Positions 47,123-58,779 of a stretch of DNA of 64,000 bases are shown here, piece by piece. Below the pieces are notes generated by a model. It made no database searches, was not told where the DNA came from, and saw only the letters and a list, made by a program, of their open reading frames with translations. The stretch covers positions 682,001 through 746,000 of the forward strand of contig JAKLMB010000002.1 of the NCBI GenBank assembly GCA_022813625.1. Reading direction: 5' to 3'. Origin of the DNA: Aaosphaeria pasadenensis (Eukaryota; Ascomycota; Dothideomycetes; Pleosporales). The first letter of the stretch is position 1; every line of letters starts with the position of its first letter. Both the position numbers and the translations under genes were made by a program.

Positions 47123-49906
47123 ATGCATGGGGAATGCTTTGCTGGGAAGAATACTTGGCTCGTAAGCTAGCAGTTATAGGGTTGGTTGTGTTGGTGGGGA
47201 GGAGTGGTACAATAGGGGAGTCTCTAGGTAGTTGACAAAATACATAAATTCTTCTGGTGGAACTTTGCGGTTTTGAAAATCTTGCATGTGAACTTTCAGA
47301 TGCAATTGATCTATTCGCCATGTGAAAAATTAGTTCATACGTTGGAAGAGCCACCCGTTGTCTCGATGACTGACACTGCATATTTGCTGCATTGTTGGCA
47401 ATATATAACTCCGCAAACAATAATCCGACAAGGATCGAACTGACGTACCTGCATGACACGACCGCTCCATCGACGAAACCGTTGGTCCAGATCGCCCGCC
47501 GACAGCCAGTGGCTTGATGCCCTTCGCTTTATTCACACTTCCATAGTGAACTCGGTATAATTTTCCTCGCGGGTACCATTGCATCTCAACCCCCACTTAG
47601 AACAAACTGCATTCACTCCTCCAATATCTCACTCCAACTCCATACACACCCCACACAGAAACCCCTCCCATACTTCCAGCTCAGAAAGAGTCACAAAACT
47701 ACTCCTCCTAAACACACAGAAAGACACTAGCACCCACCGTCAGCGTCAGCGTTGGCGAGCCTCGTACACGCGCGCCGCGCCTGCGTAACTGCATGTCAGA
47801 TCTCGTGTCTCCATCCACTCGCCCAACACCTCCCCGCAAACGGTCTCATCCGATGCGGCTGGATCTGCGTGGACGACGGAAAGATCGGAGATTTTGGCTG
47901 GGTGGGCGCAGGGACTCATAGGGGCGTATTTTGTGATTCCTTGCTGGTATGGTGGACTTGATCTTAGGAGGAGAGGGCGTTGGGTATTTGATATAAGAAC
48001 TAAAAACAATTCATATGACTACCTAAGTAACTGTCATACAAAAGGCCCATCAACAACAGCACTCAAAAGCCCTCCAAACAATTTTCTTCCTCCCAAGATT
48101 GCCTCGTCTCCCAAAATAGCGAGACTCATAGATTAATCTATTTTACCGGCTTGGTCCTACGCACCAGCACCACTTAAAAAGTGAAAATGCCGCAGTCGAC
48201 CAAACACATTGAAGCAATGAGAAGCGCATCATTTTGTTTGGCGTGAATTCAGCACTACGAGGCTGATGCTTGAATAGGATTGGATTGGTGAAATGTAGTG
48301 CCTTTTTTGGGTCGCGGGTGGATGGAGGAGGCGGTGACGTTGTCAGCTTTGTACGAGTGCAAGGAAAGGTCAGACCTATTAGGTAAGGGGTATGGAGTGT
48401 GTGCGACGTATGGGAAAGACATATGATGGAAGAGGTGTGGGTTGATAGTACAACGTGCGACGGTGAGAGAGTCGTCTTGGAAGGGTGCTGGTCTCGGGCG
48501 CACAAGACGTAAGTGTATTTCCAATGACAAGACAAGAGATGATTTCTTGCGGTTCTAACACTATGGAGGTATAGAAATACCTAAGCTCAGTTTGCCTTCA
48601 CATTTTTGAATGGCAGAAGGATATTATCTAAAAGTACCCATCCAGCATACTGCCACTACGAATGAAGATGCCCATTAGGTCTAAACCCGTATGGCAAAGA
48701 GTATCTTCACCATCTATGTGCTTGAAAATCGAGAGACCAGACACTCTATTTCGGACTCTTGTAGTGTTGTATGATCTTTTCATTGGCAAATGTCATAATT
48801 TCCAGAGATTTTTGATCAATTGCTCTAGCACATAAACAATACCTAAATGATTTGAGCGTTGGTAGGCCACGACAGCACCCCAATGTCCACTCATCCCATT
48901 CACCCAAATAACCCCCATTTACCATAACACAGATTCGGCCCTCAGCATCATGCAACGAAATTCAACTGCAATCATTCCACCTGGACTGTAGATTACATAA
49001 CAGATATAAGCCCCCTCCCTCTCTTCGGACCGACTGAACATTGAAAACCGGTGAACGAGATGCTTACGTCCCAAAACAGTGAATAATTGCTTTGGTATAG
49101 ATGTTGCTCTAGAAACGAATTTCAAATTGCGCAGTGCGTGGAGGTTGATTGTTCAAAGGAAATACGGATTATCACGTCTGTCTTGTCTGTCTGTCTTTCG
49201 TTCTAAAGGTTTACGCGATTGTATTGCAGTGCTGCCTTACATGACGATCGAAATCGAAGAGTACAGTCTTTCAAAAAGGGCTCTAGGTCGTTGATCATAC
49301 TCCAGAAAATTACCCCGAATGGAACTTACCTATTCTTCGTTCTGTTCCCCACCCCCACGAAAAAGGAAAGGCGAAAATCCAACAAGCACAACCAACTAAA
49401 TGGCTTTTAACAACTTATAAAAGAAAGTAGAAGAGTCGAGTCTAGTTCCGCACAACAGCACCAATGTCGGCAACATTTAGCAGACATATGAACGGGATAG
49501 CCACAGTAAATATAAAGTAATGATTTATCAGACAGTTCGAAGCAGAATAGGAATGATTAGTGGATTGATGTCTGTGTATCACGGGTATGTGCATACTCTC
49601 CGCATACATACGATCAGTATATACATCGAGTTGAAATTATGACAGCAGGCCCGTTGTTTACCGTGATGACAATGATAAATGCAAAAGGTCATGTATATCA
49701 AGTTGATGAGTTCTTTAGGATAAGATGACAGTATGGATATGTGTATCCCAAAAATCACACCACAGCATACAAAGAAGCCTAAAAAAGAAAAGCATGCCTG
49801 CTCATCATCATGCTGAAATCCATAAAAACAGAGGGCTCACAGTTGAGAAGTACCAAGCATCATCAACGAACAAAACGTAAAGCCCTTCAAACCGCTACTA
49901 CATCAC
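47123..49906. other. gene-free interval
   Basis: 2.8 kb with only short, featureless frames on both strands. A tRNA-like pair of internal boxes near 47430-47510 does not fold convincingly. 49380-49860 is AT-rich and is probably 3' flank. Confidence 0.55.
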
Positions 49907-50575
49907 CTACTTCTCCAACTCGCCCTCCCAAGAATAGCACAGCCTAACCCTAACCGCCTTATCCCCCTTCCTAACCACAAACCTCCTAACAAACCACCTC
50001 TCCTTCTTCCCCGCAACCTCCTGCTCCGCGAACCCCCAAACCTGCCACCCAGTCCACCCAGCCTTGTCATTCTCCACATAACTCTCAATCACACCGCCCT
50101 CGCCCTGGTTCTCCTCAAGCCACCCGGTGACAAGGTACTCCGCGTCCTCCTTCAGCACGGGATTCCCTGCGTTCTCGGCGCGGATCGCGGCCAGCGAGTT
50201 GGTCCGCGTCTTGCCGCGCACGTCGCCGAACAGCCAGTCTGAGTGATCTTTGTAGGTCCAGTTGAAGATGCGGGTTTCCGTCGTGCCTTTCAGCCCGCCC
50301 GTCGCGAACTGCTCGATTGTGATTTTGCGCGCGCCGGAGTCGGCGTCAGTGGTGGTGGAGAGGTGTTGGTGGACGGTGGCGAGGGTGACGGCGCGGCGGG
50401 TGAGCCAGGAGATGCCTTGGAGGGAGAGGACGGGGTCGATGGGGTCCGAGATTTTGGTTTCCTGGAGAAGGAGGGAGGGTTAGGGGGAGGATGTGGTGGT
50501 GGAAGGGGAGGGGGAGCTTACGATGACCCATTTGCCGTCGAGGTTGTTGATGTTGACGGTTGAGGGGGCGGCCAT
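49907..50575 (-). CDS. fungal lipocalin-like domain protein
   Basis: Two exons, 50575-50522 and 50461-49907, give 202 aa. The GTAAGC donor and CTCCAG acceptor keep phase. The start NINNLDGKWVI followed by DPVLSLQGISWLTRRA, then GGLKGTTETRIFNW and a C-terminal GWTGWQVWGF, is the pattern of a small fungal family often annotated as lipocalin-like. These are predicted beta-barrels thought to bind hydrophobic ligands. There is no signal peptide, so a cytosolic place is likely. The ligand is unknown. Confidence 0.85.
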
Positions 50576-51441
50576 GGTGGAGGTGTTGAAAGTGATTTGC
50601 TACGCTTCAGGTATGAATGATGATGTGTTTACCGGATATCGGTCTCGATTGGGTATGTTTGAAGAATAGAGAAAGAGTTGCAGTTTAGAAAGTCCTCGAG
50701 TTTGAAGCTTGAGCTGTGACGCCTTCTAGGTACTAACGACGAGATGGTGGGGTGATTCGTGTGGGGATAGTTTTAAGACGAGGGGCCTTGTTCCAAAATC
50801 TTCAGGTCGAAAGAATTCGAATAAAGAATATCTCACCTTCCCATCCTGCCATTCAATATATATACAAACCCCCACAGAGCTGCATACGAGAGCGGCAGGG
50901 CAGTGAACGGTGTAGTTCACTTCACGTGTTTGTTTGTTGTGCGTACCTGAGCTGCCATAGGTGCAATCCGAGATGCCTAGGTAGATGCCATTTCGGGATA
51001 GTCAGGTTGGGGCTGGGGTTGACTGAGCTTGTATTGTAGTGGTTCTTCGCATCGCGGGGAATCCCTGCATTATGCTCAGTCGGGTGGCTGCTCCGTAGCG
51101 GTTCGTTGTGCTAGACTACAACGAGTATCTGACAAAAGGATTGGCGGAGAGTTGCAAGCTCCGAGGTGTTTGCATGATAGGTAGGTATTGAGGTTGTCGT
51201 TTGCATGTGCTGAATCCAAGCCCTGGGCATTGGAGGCTGTGGAAATGCTGATTTCGTATACGTAGGCAGACATCGTACACTTCGGATTTCCTTGGACGGC
51301 CAGATGCCGGGCCTGGATGTCATAATGGTTGGATTGATTGATTCTAGAAGACTCGTAGCATGTGAAACACATTTCTCCCCTGTTCCTATTTGCAAGTCCT
51401 TTCTGACGCTTCCCAAATAGTCATCAGAGTGTCGACAGATG
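50576..51441. other. intergenic region between two minus-strand genes
   Basis: 866 bp holding the lipocalin-like promoter and the RFC 3' flank. No gene is supported. Confidence 0.6.
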
Positions 51442-52751
51442 CTATCGGCACAGTACGCCAGCAATCCCTAAGCTCAGCTCCAATATTGCTAGATGCTCGT
51501 CTGCTCCATCGACAAGCCTCTTGTCCGTTTCACTGAATAGTCCTGCACACCGCACCTTTTGCACGTCTCCCACCCGCTCGTCGTACATCACCTTATCGTA
51601 CAGCTGTCCGAGTGTTTGTACCGCGCTCCATCCATCCGCGACCATGTCCTCGACCACAGTTGCAATCTTTTTGTACTGAATTGACTTCGCGGTCGTTGAT
51701 GGATAGATCGACGTCCAGAGCTGTTCGAGCGTCGCTGTGGGAATAACGCCAGCAATCTCCTGTATCGTAGTCTTCGTAATGGCATCTGACCCTGTAGAAT
51801 CCACGTCCATCGCATCCTCATCCTCCTCATCTTCAACAACCTTCCGTTTCCTCCTCCCCGCAGCCCCATCCTTATTCGCAACGCCCGCAAGCCTCGCAGC
51901 CGACTGCAAGAAAGTGATCGCCTTCCTCAAATCCCCCTCCGCCACTCTCACCAACTCCTCCTCAACCCCCTCCGCCATCTTCACCCCCTCCAACCTCGCA
52001 ATATCGCTGACCCTCCCCACCGCATTCGCCTGATCCAGACTCTTGAACCTAAACTTGCTGCAACGACTCGCCAGCGGGTCGATGATGCGCGTGACGTAGT
52101 TGCACACGAGGCAGAACCTCGTCATCTTCGAGTACGTCTCCATGGTGCGGCGGAGCGCGCTCTGCGCATCCTGCGTCATGCTGTCCGCCTCGTCCAGCAC
52201 CACGATCTTGAATGGCGGGCACGGGTACTTGTCGCGGTACCGCACCAGCTTGCCCTCGCCCGTCCCGTCGTCCGTCATCACGTTGTAGGTTGGTGCGGAG
52301 GAGAGCTGCTGCCGCGCGAAGTCTTTGACTTTGGCGCGCACGATCGAAATGCCGCGCTCGTCCGAGGCGTTGAGCTCGAGGACTCGCGTCTTGATGAGGT
52401 CGGGGCCGTAGAGCTGCTTTGCGAGGGCGAGGATCGTCGAGGTTTTGCCCGTGCCTGGCGGGCCGTAAAAGAGCATGTGGGGGAGGTTGGAGGATTGGAG
52501 TGTGCGGGAGAGGATTTGGATGGTGTTGTCTTGTGCGGCGACTTCAGAGAGGGTCTTTGGACGACTGGAGTACGCAGTTAGTCTCAATGTGGTATTTTGA
52601 AGCTGTTGAGCTTGTAGCTTGTATGGCAGATTTACTATTTTTCAACCCATGGCTGTAACCGATTTGTCTCCTGTTTCGTTGTAGGTGCCTTAGATGAGCT
52701 TGCTTGGGCCGCCGCAGCCTGCCTAGCTTTTATGTTGAAGAAATCCGCCAT
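51442..52751 (-). CDS. RFC2: replication factor C subunit 2
   Basis: Two exons, 52751-52636 and 52564-51442, give 412 aa. The split Tyr codon rebuilds WVEKYRPKTL, invariant in RFC small subunits. Walker A is GPPGTGKT (73-80), Walker B is VVLDEAD (160-166), and the SRC motif (205-207) supplies the arginine finger. NLPHMLFYG and YGPDL identify the yeast Rfc2 (human RFC4) subunit rather than Rfc3, Rfc4 or Rfc5. The protein is part of the clamp loader that puts PCNA on DNA, and of checkpoint loaders. It is longer than yeast Rfc2 (about 350 aa), partly because of a basic-then-acidic insert (RRKRKVVEDEEDED) between the ATPase and collar domains, which could be a nuclear signal. MCB elements lie just upstream. 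Confidence 0.96.
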
Positions 52752-53176
52752 CGTGGGTGGCTCAATGCGATATTGTGAGGATGACGAGAAAGTGTGGAGG
52801 GTTAAAGTTAAAGTGCACCGACGCGTCGTCGCAAAACGCGGGTTCACGTTGTTCAGCGTGCACGGATCACCACCTATTATCGACGTGCCAATCACATCAT
52901 GACATCACATTGGAAGAGTGCTCTATGGATTAATTTGATATTGTATTGCTTTTCGTTTCTCCCAAGTACTGTGGAGTACCTTCTCTGCCTATACACTCAG
53001 ATCATAATTCCCACGGTGCTATCGACATTGTTGTGTTCAGCACCGCTAGTGGCCGCAGGCAAATCCCCGCACCAGTCACTACCAGAGGACGTTGACATGA
53101 ACCTTCTGGTTCCACCATCGCAGGACCATGCGGTCGTGATCGAACCTAAAAGGTACAATTGCTTCGAAGGAAGATG
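52752..53176. other. promoter region of RFC2
   Basis: 425 bp between the RFC2 start and the NPL4 stop, both on the minus strand. It contains MCB-type elements (separate entry). A plus-strand frame here has no support. Confidence 0.6.
52821..52840. promoter_or_regulatory. MCB-type elements (ACGCGT and AACGCG)
   Basis: A perfect MluI cell-cycle box ACGCGT at 52821-52826 and an AACGCG element at 52835-52840, about 70-90 bp before the RFC2 ATG. The MBF factor binds such sites in S-phase genes of other fungi. Confidence 0.6.
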
Positions 53177-55232
53177 TCACCTTCCTTTCAAGCTAACGCC
53201 CTTTACCCTCTTAGCCAACTGTGACGACTCAGAGTCCGAGCCTTGAGAGGGCACTCGGCGCAAGGATTTATCTCCCTTACGATGAGCAACCCCCTTATCA
53301 AAGCCCGGGACTGAAGGTGTGTAGGAACGTTTGGGGGGTCGCTCACCTGTTTCCTTGAGGATTGTCAATAGGTTGGCCCAGCCTTCTGAGTGTTGCAGTT
53401 GGTATCCATCGGAGAGATCGTGCTCTGCCGCTACTTTGCACAGCAGTGCTTCTTCACCCTAGGAGAAATAGTGTTAGAATCTGATAATTAAGCAAGTCAT
53501 AACTGTACTTACCTGGCCAAGGATACCCATGCTATGGATAAAGGTGAGAAGGTGGAAGTTGGAAACAGCATTGAGTCCGCTTGTGGTGTTCAGAGCAACA
53601 CCATTGGCCCGGGAGTTCAGCGCCTTTGCTAATGCTCCAAACTCCTGCGTCTCCCCCATGACCTCTCGGTTCTCAATAGGGAATTTCGAGCCAGTGAAGG
53701 CAGGACTTGGTTCCTTGGGGAAACCGTTTGTTAATGACACTAACAGATAGTCTACGGGGAATGCTGGCTTTGCGTTCTCCTGCACGTTGGCGCCATATTC
53801 GTTGACTTTGCGGAAGAACACTTCCGGGATGTAGCGTGCTCGGCCAAGGGCTTCGTTGTCGTCCTCCGTCTGAACCAACATGACCGAAGGTTCAGCTGAA
53901 GGTTCGATGATATCTGCTCGCACCATTTCGACCGCTGCATTCGAAGCCTGGTATGCTGAGATGCCGATTTGACCCTTGTCATCACCGCTGACAACGCAAG
54001 TGACGAAGTTCGATCCGAATCGACCCGTCTCACTCCACTTCGATGGGCGCGGGTGTTTCGCCTGGTATCGTGCTGCAAATGCGATCTCTAACGAAGAAAG
54101 GAAGTAAGAGTCAATGTGTCGCTTGCAGATGACCGATCCGTCTCCCTCTCCTGCATCTAGAAGATCTGTGTAGATCACACCAACTTTCTGCAGTCCACAG
54201 CGCTTTGCCACCTCGTCGATTTCCTTCTCGTTCTCCCACTCTCCTAGCGATATTCCGTCGAGCTCTCCTACTTGTGGCGGTTCGTAGATAGCTTCAACAA
54301 TAGCCTTTGTGCCTAACGGCACTTCTTCGTACTGCTCGTATCGGCCGTAAAGAAAGCCCAGCCGTTGGCATCCAGTTGCTCGCCAGAACCCGATCAAATC
54401 ATCCACGATACCCATAGATGCAAATTCAACATGGTCCACCATCCGGTACTCTTGTGGCTGTAGAGAGATGGCGCTGGGTTGGCACTTGGTGCAGATGCCT
54501 TCTGGGAATGGCTTGTGTCCGGAGGGGCAGTCTGGGCGCACGCGATAGTATGGCTCTGTGAGAGGGGGCATGTACGAGCTTCCACTCTCGGGTTTGTTCT
54601 TTCCTGCGTTGATCTTCCTCAAGTATGAGTGAAACGAAAGGTGCTTGATCTTCTTATCACCAAGGTACTCCGGTGCATACGGCTCCAGCGGCATGCAGTA
54701 ATCGCACATGCCTTTGGGACCGTGCCTGCACATCTTCTGATCCAGCTTCCGTGGTATCTTTCCATCAAGCTTATCCAGCTTGTCGTCGAGTGGCGACTGC
54801 TTCACTGTTTCCCATGGATTCTTGATCAACTGTGTCGGGGAGCCGATGGGTACTGAGGGTTCTGCTTCAGGCGAGACGGCGCGTCCGTTAAGTCGAGCGG
54901 GCCCCGAGGGAGCTGCGGGGTGTCCATTTGATATCGTTGACTGGTCCTGGTAATCAAGGAAGAGCTCTGCGCCGTTTCTGTGCGTGTGTTAGCTATGCTG
55001 GGAGGGTAGGGCAAGCTACCTACGTAAGGCCGACCTGCTCGAACGTCACGCCTTTGAGCGAGGTCAACTTCCTTGCATCCCCACCCTGGGGCCTGTTACT
55101 GACGGAGATGCTGGAAAGGTCTACATTCTTTGGCAGCTTCTCAGCGATGTCCGAGATTATGTCTGGGAATGTTGTTGTGGGTTCAACGGTCAGTCGGAAG
55201 CGCCCGTCTCTGCTCACGAATCGGAGTATCAT
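53177..55232 (-). CDS. NPL4: Npl4, Cdc48-Ufd1 cofactor
   Basis: Three exons: 55232-55024, 54977-53513 and 53458-53177, giving 651 aa with clean splice sites and phases. The N-terminal 80 residues are the ubiquitin-like domain. The zinc-finger region follows, with ligands Cys153, His155, Cys161, Cys164 and Cys220, His224, Cys232, Cys235 (CRHGPKGMCDYC and CPSGHKPFPEGICTKC). A long MPN-like domain comes next (around VDHVEFASMGIVDDLI onwards). Npl4 pairs with Ufd1 on Cdc48 to unfold ubiquitinated proteins in ER-associated degradation. A basic C-terminal tail extends beyond the core. It shares a divergent promoter with SEC66. Confidence 0.96.
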
Positions 55233-55839
55233 GGCTGTTGACAGCTACTAGTGATGGTGTTGATGGAGGGCGTTTGAAGGTCTGATGGACGGAAAGAGGG
55301 GAATGGGAAGCTGTAGGTATTACTAGACAGCGCAGCCGTGATGTCGTTGAAGTGATGGGGAGGCAAATGTGACCTGGTAGCAGTTTAGTAATTTGTACGG
55401 AGTGTTGTTGCTTAAGAAGCTGAGGTAGGTCAATGTAAGGTTTATGTGATTAGGTAGAACCATAGAACCATAGAAGGCAACCGAATGACGAAGGGTCGGG
55501 CCGGACGCGATATTCTGCCACTTCACCGCCTTCGCCCCCAGGACTAGCAACGAGCAAGCACCCATGTCACACGTTTTAAGGACACCTATTCGGCATCCAC
55601 AATAGCCCATTGACTGTCACTGACTCTGTACTATTATTGCGCGCCGCCGCCAAAGAGACCTCAACTTACTTTGTCTTTCAATCCACCACCAGCTTTCCTT
55701 TTTCCTTCTCCTTCTTCTTATTCTCTTCCCTTCCGTCTTCGGTCGCCCCATGATACCGCCGCCACTCATTTGATCCTACACCTTAAACCTTAAAAACAAT
55801 AATCATCCTCTTCGCGATCCTCTCCACAAACCACCCAAG
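55233..55839. other. divergent promoter of NPL4 and SEC66
   Basis: 607 bp between the two ATGs; the right half is pyrimidine-rich. A TACGGAGTG half-site lies at 55395. No perfect unfolded-protein-response element is seen. Confidence 0.6.
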
Positions 55840-56608
55840 ATGTGGCCTTTCGACATCGTCGACTGGCTGATGCTCGCCGTCCCAATCGCCTACCTCTTCG
55901 TCCTCATCGGCTCCCTCGCCGTCTTCAGCTCCCTCTACCGCAAGCGAAAGGCCGCCAGCGCCGCCTCCCTCGAGCCATGGTTCCCCCCGCACCTCCAGCG
56001 CAACGTCTACATGTCCCTCCTCCACATGGAGAACCCCAAGGTCCCGGACAGCATCCTCAAAGCCGCATTGTTGCGAAGGGCAACTGAGGACATCCACCGC
56101 ATCGTGCAGGTCAGGAATGCGAAGCAAGCGCTGCAGGTCCTGCTGCAGAGGGGCAGCGTCGGGGATGATTTGTGGAAGAGGTTTCAGAGAGCGGAGAAGG
56201 AGATCGAGGAGGAGTTGAGGGATGTGGTTAGCGAGGTAAGTCGACGCTCTTCGACATTTCAAATCGCAAATGTCTACCCTTCAAATGTGATATGCTAACA
56301 AAAGGTTTCAGGCCAATGCATTCGCACCGAATTGGGGTCAGACTATCTTCCAATCCGCTTCAGAAATGGCACAGAACACACACATCCGGGAACGCCTGAA
56401 CGACATATTGTCTACATCACAGTCCGAGAAGGAGTGGTGGGAGAAGCGAAAGGCGACCATCCAGTCGGAATTCATGAAGGAGCTAGATGATGAGAAGGAG
56501 GCGAGCGTGGTCAGTCCTGTCAAGGGTAGCGATGACGATGCTGTCCTTGTTGAGGGTGGTGGTCCTGCAGACTCGCTGAAAGGCAAGAAGAAGAAGGGAA
56601 AGAACTGA
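55840..56608 (+). CDS. SEC66: Sec66 (Sec71), ER translocon Sec62/63 complex subunit
   Basis: Two exons, 55840-56235 and 56312-56608, give 230 aa. A short luminal start is followed by one membrane helix (LMLAVPIAYLFVLIGSLAVF). The family hallmark SLYRKRKA...SLEPWFPPHLQR comes next, then a helical cytosolic domain with VPDSILKAALLRRATEDIHR. The lysine-rich tail KGKKKKGKN is at the C-terminus. Sec66 helps Sec63 and Sec62 guide post-translational import into the ER. The protein has the expected length and no anomalies. Confidence 0.95.
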
Positions 56609-57098
56609 GTCGAACCCAGAAATGGGACTGATGATAGGAGAGAGATGAATGAGGCCGCAGTGGAGCCGGCACACTCGCAGGAGCAGCGCATAAACATCAT
56701 TACTATTGGCTGCGAAAAACGCAGGATCGAGGGAGGGCAGAACAAAGGTGTATAGACAGACGTATCAGACATTGCATTGCCGGCGTTGAGGAATTGGAGT
56801 TTGACACGGACAACCGTGGAATCATCTCCCCACCTGGCGCTGGAAAGAAGCGGCGCAAATGCTTCTCGTGTACGAACACAATTCGAGTTTATTTTTCTTT
56901 TCAATCAGACTTTTGATATTCTCATCTCAGGTGTTTGTTTCCGTGATGTGCTTTAAATTGCAATGCTACTTGACGCCATTTGACCTTACTTAACCCAGTG
57001 AAAGCCAGACATGATAATACACTTCCCACCTTATAATAATAGTCTAGAGACCGAAACGTTCTCATACAATCAAATTTACATATCCCCGCGATCCCCTT
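56609..57098. other. convergent 3' intergenic region
   Basis: 490 bp between the ends of SEC66 and the Vps3844-type gene. Nothing else is seen. Confidence 0.6.
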
Positions 57099-58415
57099 TT
57101 ACTTCCTCTGGGGTCCGCTGACACCAGCTCCAATGACGCTTGGCAACTCCTCACTGCCCATCGAGTATAGCATTCCGATCGCGCTGCTGATCAAGAAAGC
57201 AATGATCACACCGGTGGAGACGAACAGCCAGAATGGGGTCGAGATGTCCTTCTTTTGGCAAGCGGGTCCGCCCCAGTACGTCGTCCTCTTGCGCTCCTCC
57301 ATACCATCTCCTCCGACGAACTCCACGGTAGGCTCGCACTGGCAGTGCCAGCAGTCGACACGTCCAGTACCCTTCTTTCCTTTTCGGTTTACGCAACCTC
57401 CGTCGACACCTCCGTGGCTGCTGCAGTTGTTCGTCTGCTGGACGCAGGCATCTTGCGACGAGAAGCAAGACGGGAGTATTCCTCGAATGGGTGCTCCTGG
57501 CTTGGCGGCTGAGATGATTGGGAAGTCTTCCAAGTTGCTGACCTTGGCCTTGGGGGGTTGGGAAGGCTGCGAAGATGATGGAGATAGGAATTCCTCGGTC
57601 TTGGGGCGACGGAAATCAGTATCGCGGGGAATGTCAAAAGCGCCATATGGATTAACGTCGCGCTTGCTCTTAGGGCCAGATGGAGGCATGAGAACAACTG
57701 TGATGGGCCAGCCCTGCTCTCCAGAGGCTACGCTCTCCTCCAACAGACCCGAAAGCGCCTTGGCAAGCTCGGAGCTGGACAACTCGTCCTTCTTGACTGC
57801 GTGGAAGGTGCTCAGGTACTCGTTGTGAATTCCAACTGCCTTCAATGGTTTCAACCACTTTTCGATGGTGATTCCGTCGGTGTATGTTCGTCCAAAAGCA
57901 TCCTCCTTCTTTGGTAGCGATTCCGCTTGCGTGGCGATGGCGCGAATCAGGCGGTCGTTATCAGCTCCAGAGGGAGGGTCTGCGACCGTGAATTGTGCGG
58001 AGTAGGCTGAAGAATCGGAAATAATGGCTAATACAGATTGTCAGTTATTCCTCCAGCTTGGATGATTATTTTGGTATCTACCTGATGCATCTTCCACATC
58101 ATCAATCCACACCAACACCCGGGCCTCTGACAGATCCCGTTCATTAGAGTTATCTCCTCCAAGGAGTGTCTGTGTCCGTCCGGAGTATGCGTTAAGCTGT
58201 TCAATGGCCTCTTCACTTGGGTCATCGATCGAATGGAACTGCGAGACGCCCAATCGTTGCGCCAGAATCCATCTTGCGGTCTCCGGGGTTACTGACGATT
58301 GCAGGGGCGCGGCTTTGGCAGTGGCGGGATCATAGACAAAGACATGGCCAGCCTTCGATGCTGCAGACGCGGAAATGAATAGCGAGGACACTGCGAAGCT
58401 CCAAGATAGCTTCAT
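57099..58415 (-). CDS. Vps3844-type (DUF3844) membrane protein
   Basis: Two exons, 58415-58082 and 58027-57099, give 420 aa. The GTAGAT donor and TTAG acceptor rebuild an Ala codon. Residues 1-20 are a signal peptide. The C-terminal third is a cysteine-rich, EGF-like block (CFSSQDAC...NNCSSHGG...CWHCQCEP) followed by one membrane helix (WLFVSTGVIIAFLISSAIG) and a short tail. This is the Vps3844/DUF3844 domain of fungi. Related proteins are type I membrane proteins of the ER-to-vacuole route, with vacuolar sorting proposed for fission yeast. The luminal N-terminal part resembles no domain I can name. Confidence 0.9.
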
Positions 58416-58779
58416 GGTGGCGGTGGATGTGATAACAGCTATCAAGGTTGAAGCTGTAGTTGAGTTAGAGCCAGACGTCAGCGAGGCGCGCGGTGCAACT
58501 TGAGCTTGGCATGCGATGCACAGACAGTTTTTGCGTCGCGCTACTTCTGTCTCCGCCGACCCTCGATAAGTTATTGTCAATGTATAACTTCTAGCCCGTA
58601 GACATAACATGCCATTATTTAATAATCGTTATTTTTCTCCCTTCTGCCGAACCGCGTGAGCCCTCACTTATTTGACTTGAGCAATTAAGCCCTAGGTTTC
58701 CACCACGACTACAGTTCACATGCCTTTCACCACCAGCATCTCCACCTCGTAGCCCCACATCTTATACCCTCATCCAGCC
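58416..58779. other. divergent promoter region
   Basis: 364 bp between the Vps3844-type gene (minus) and the putative mitochondrial protein gene (plus). No conserved element identified. Confidence 0.55.

Noticed and set aside
47430..47515. tRNA-like A and B boxes on the minus strand
   Set aside because: TGGACCAACGG and GTTCGATCC are box-like, but neither the acceptor stem nor the T stem pairs properly.
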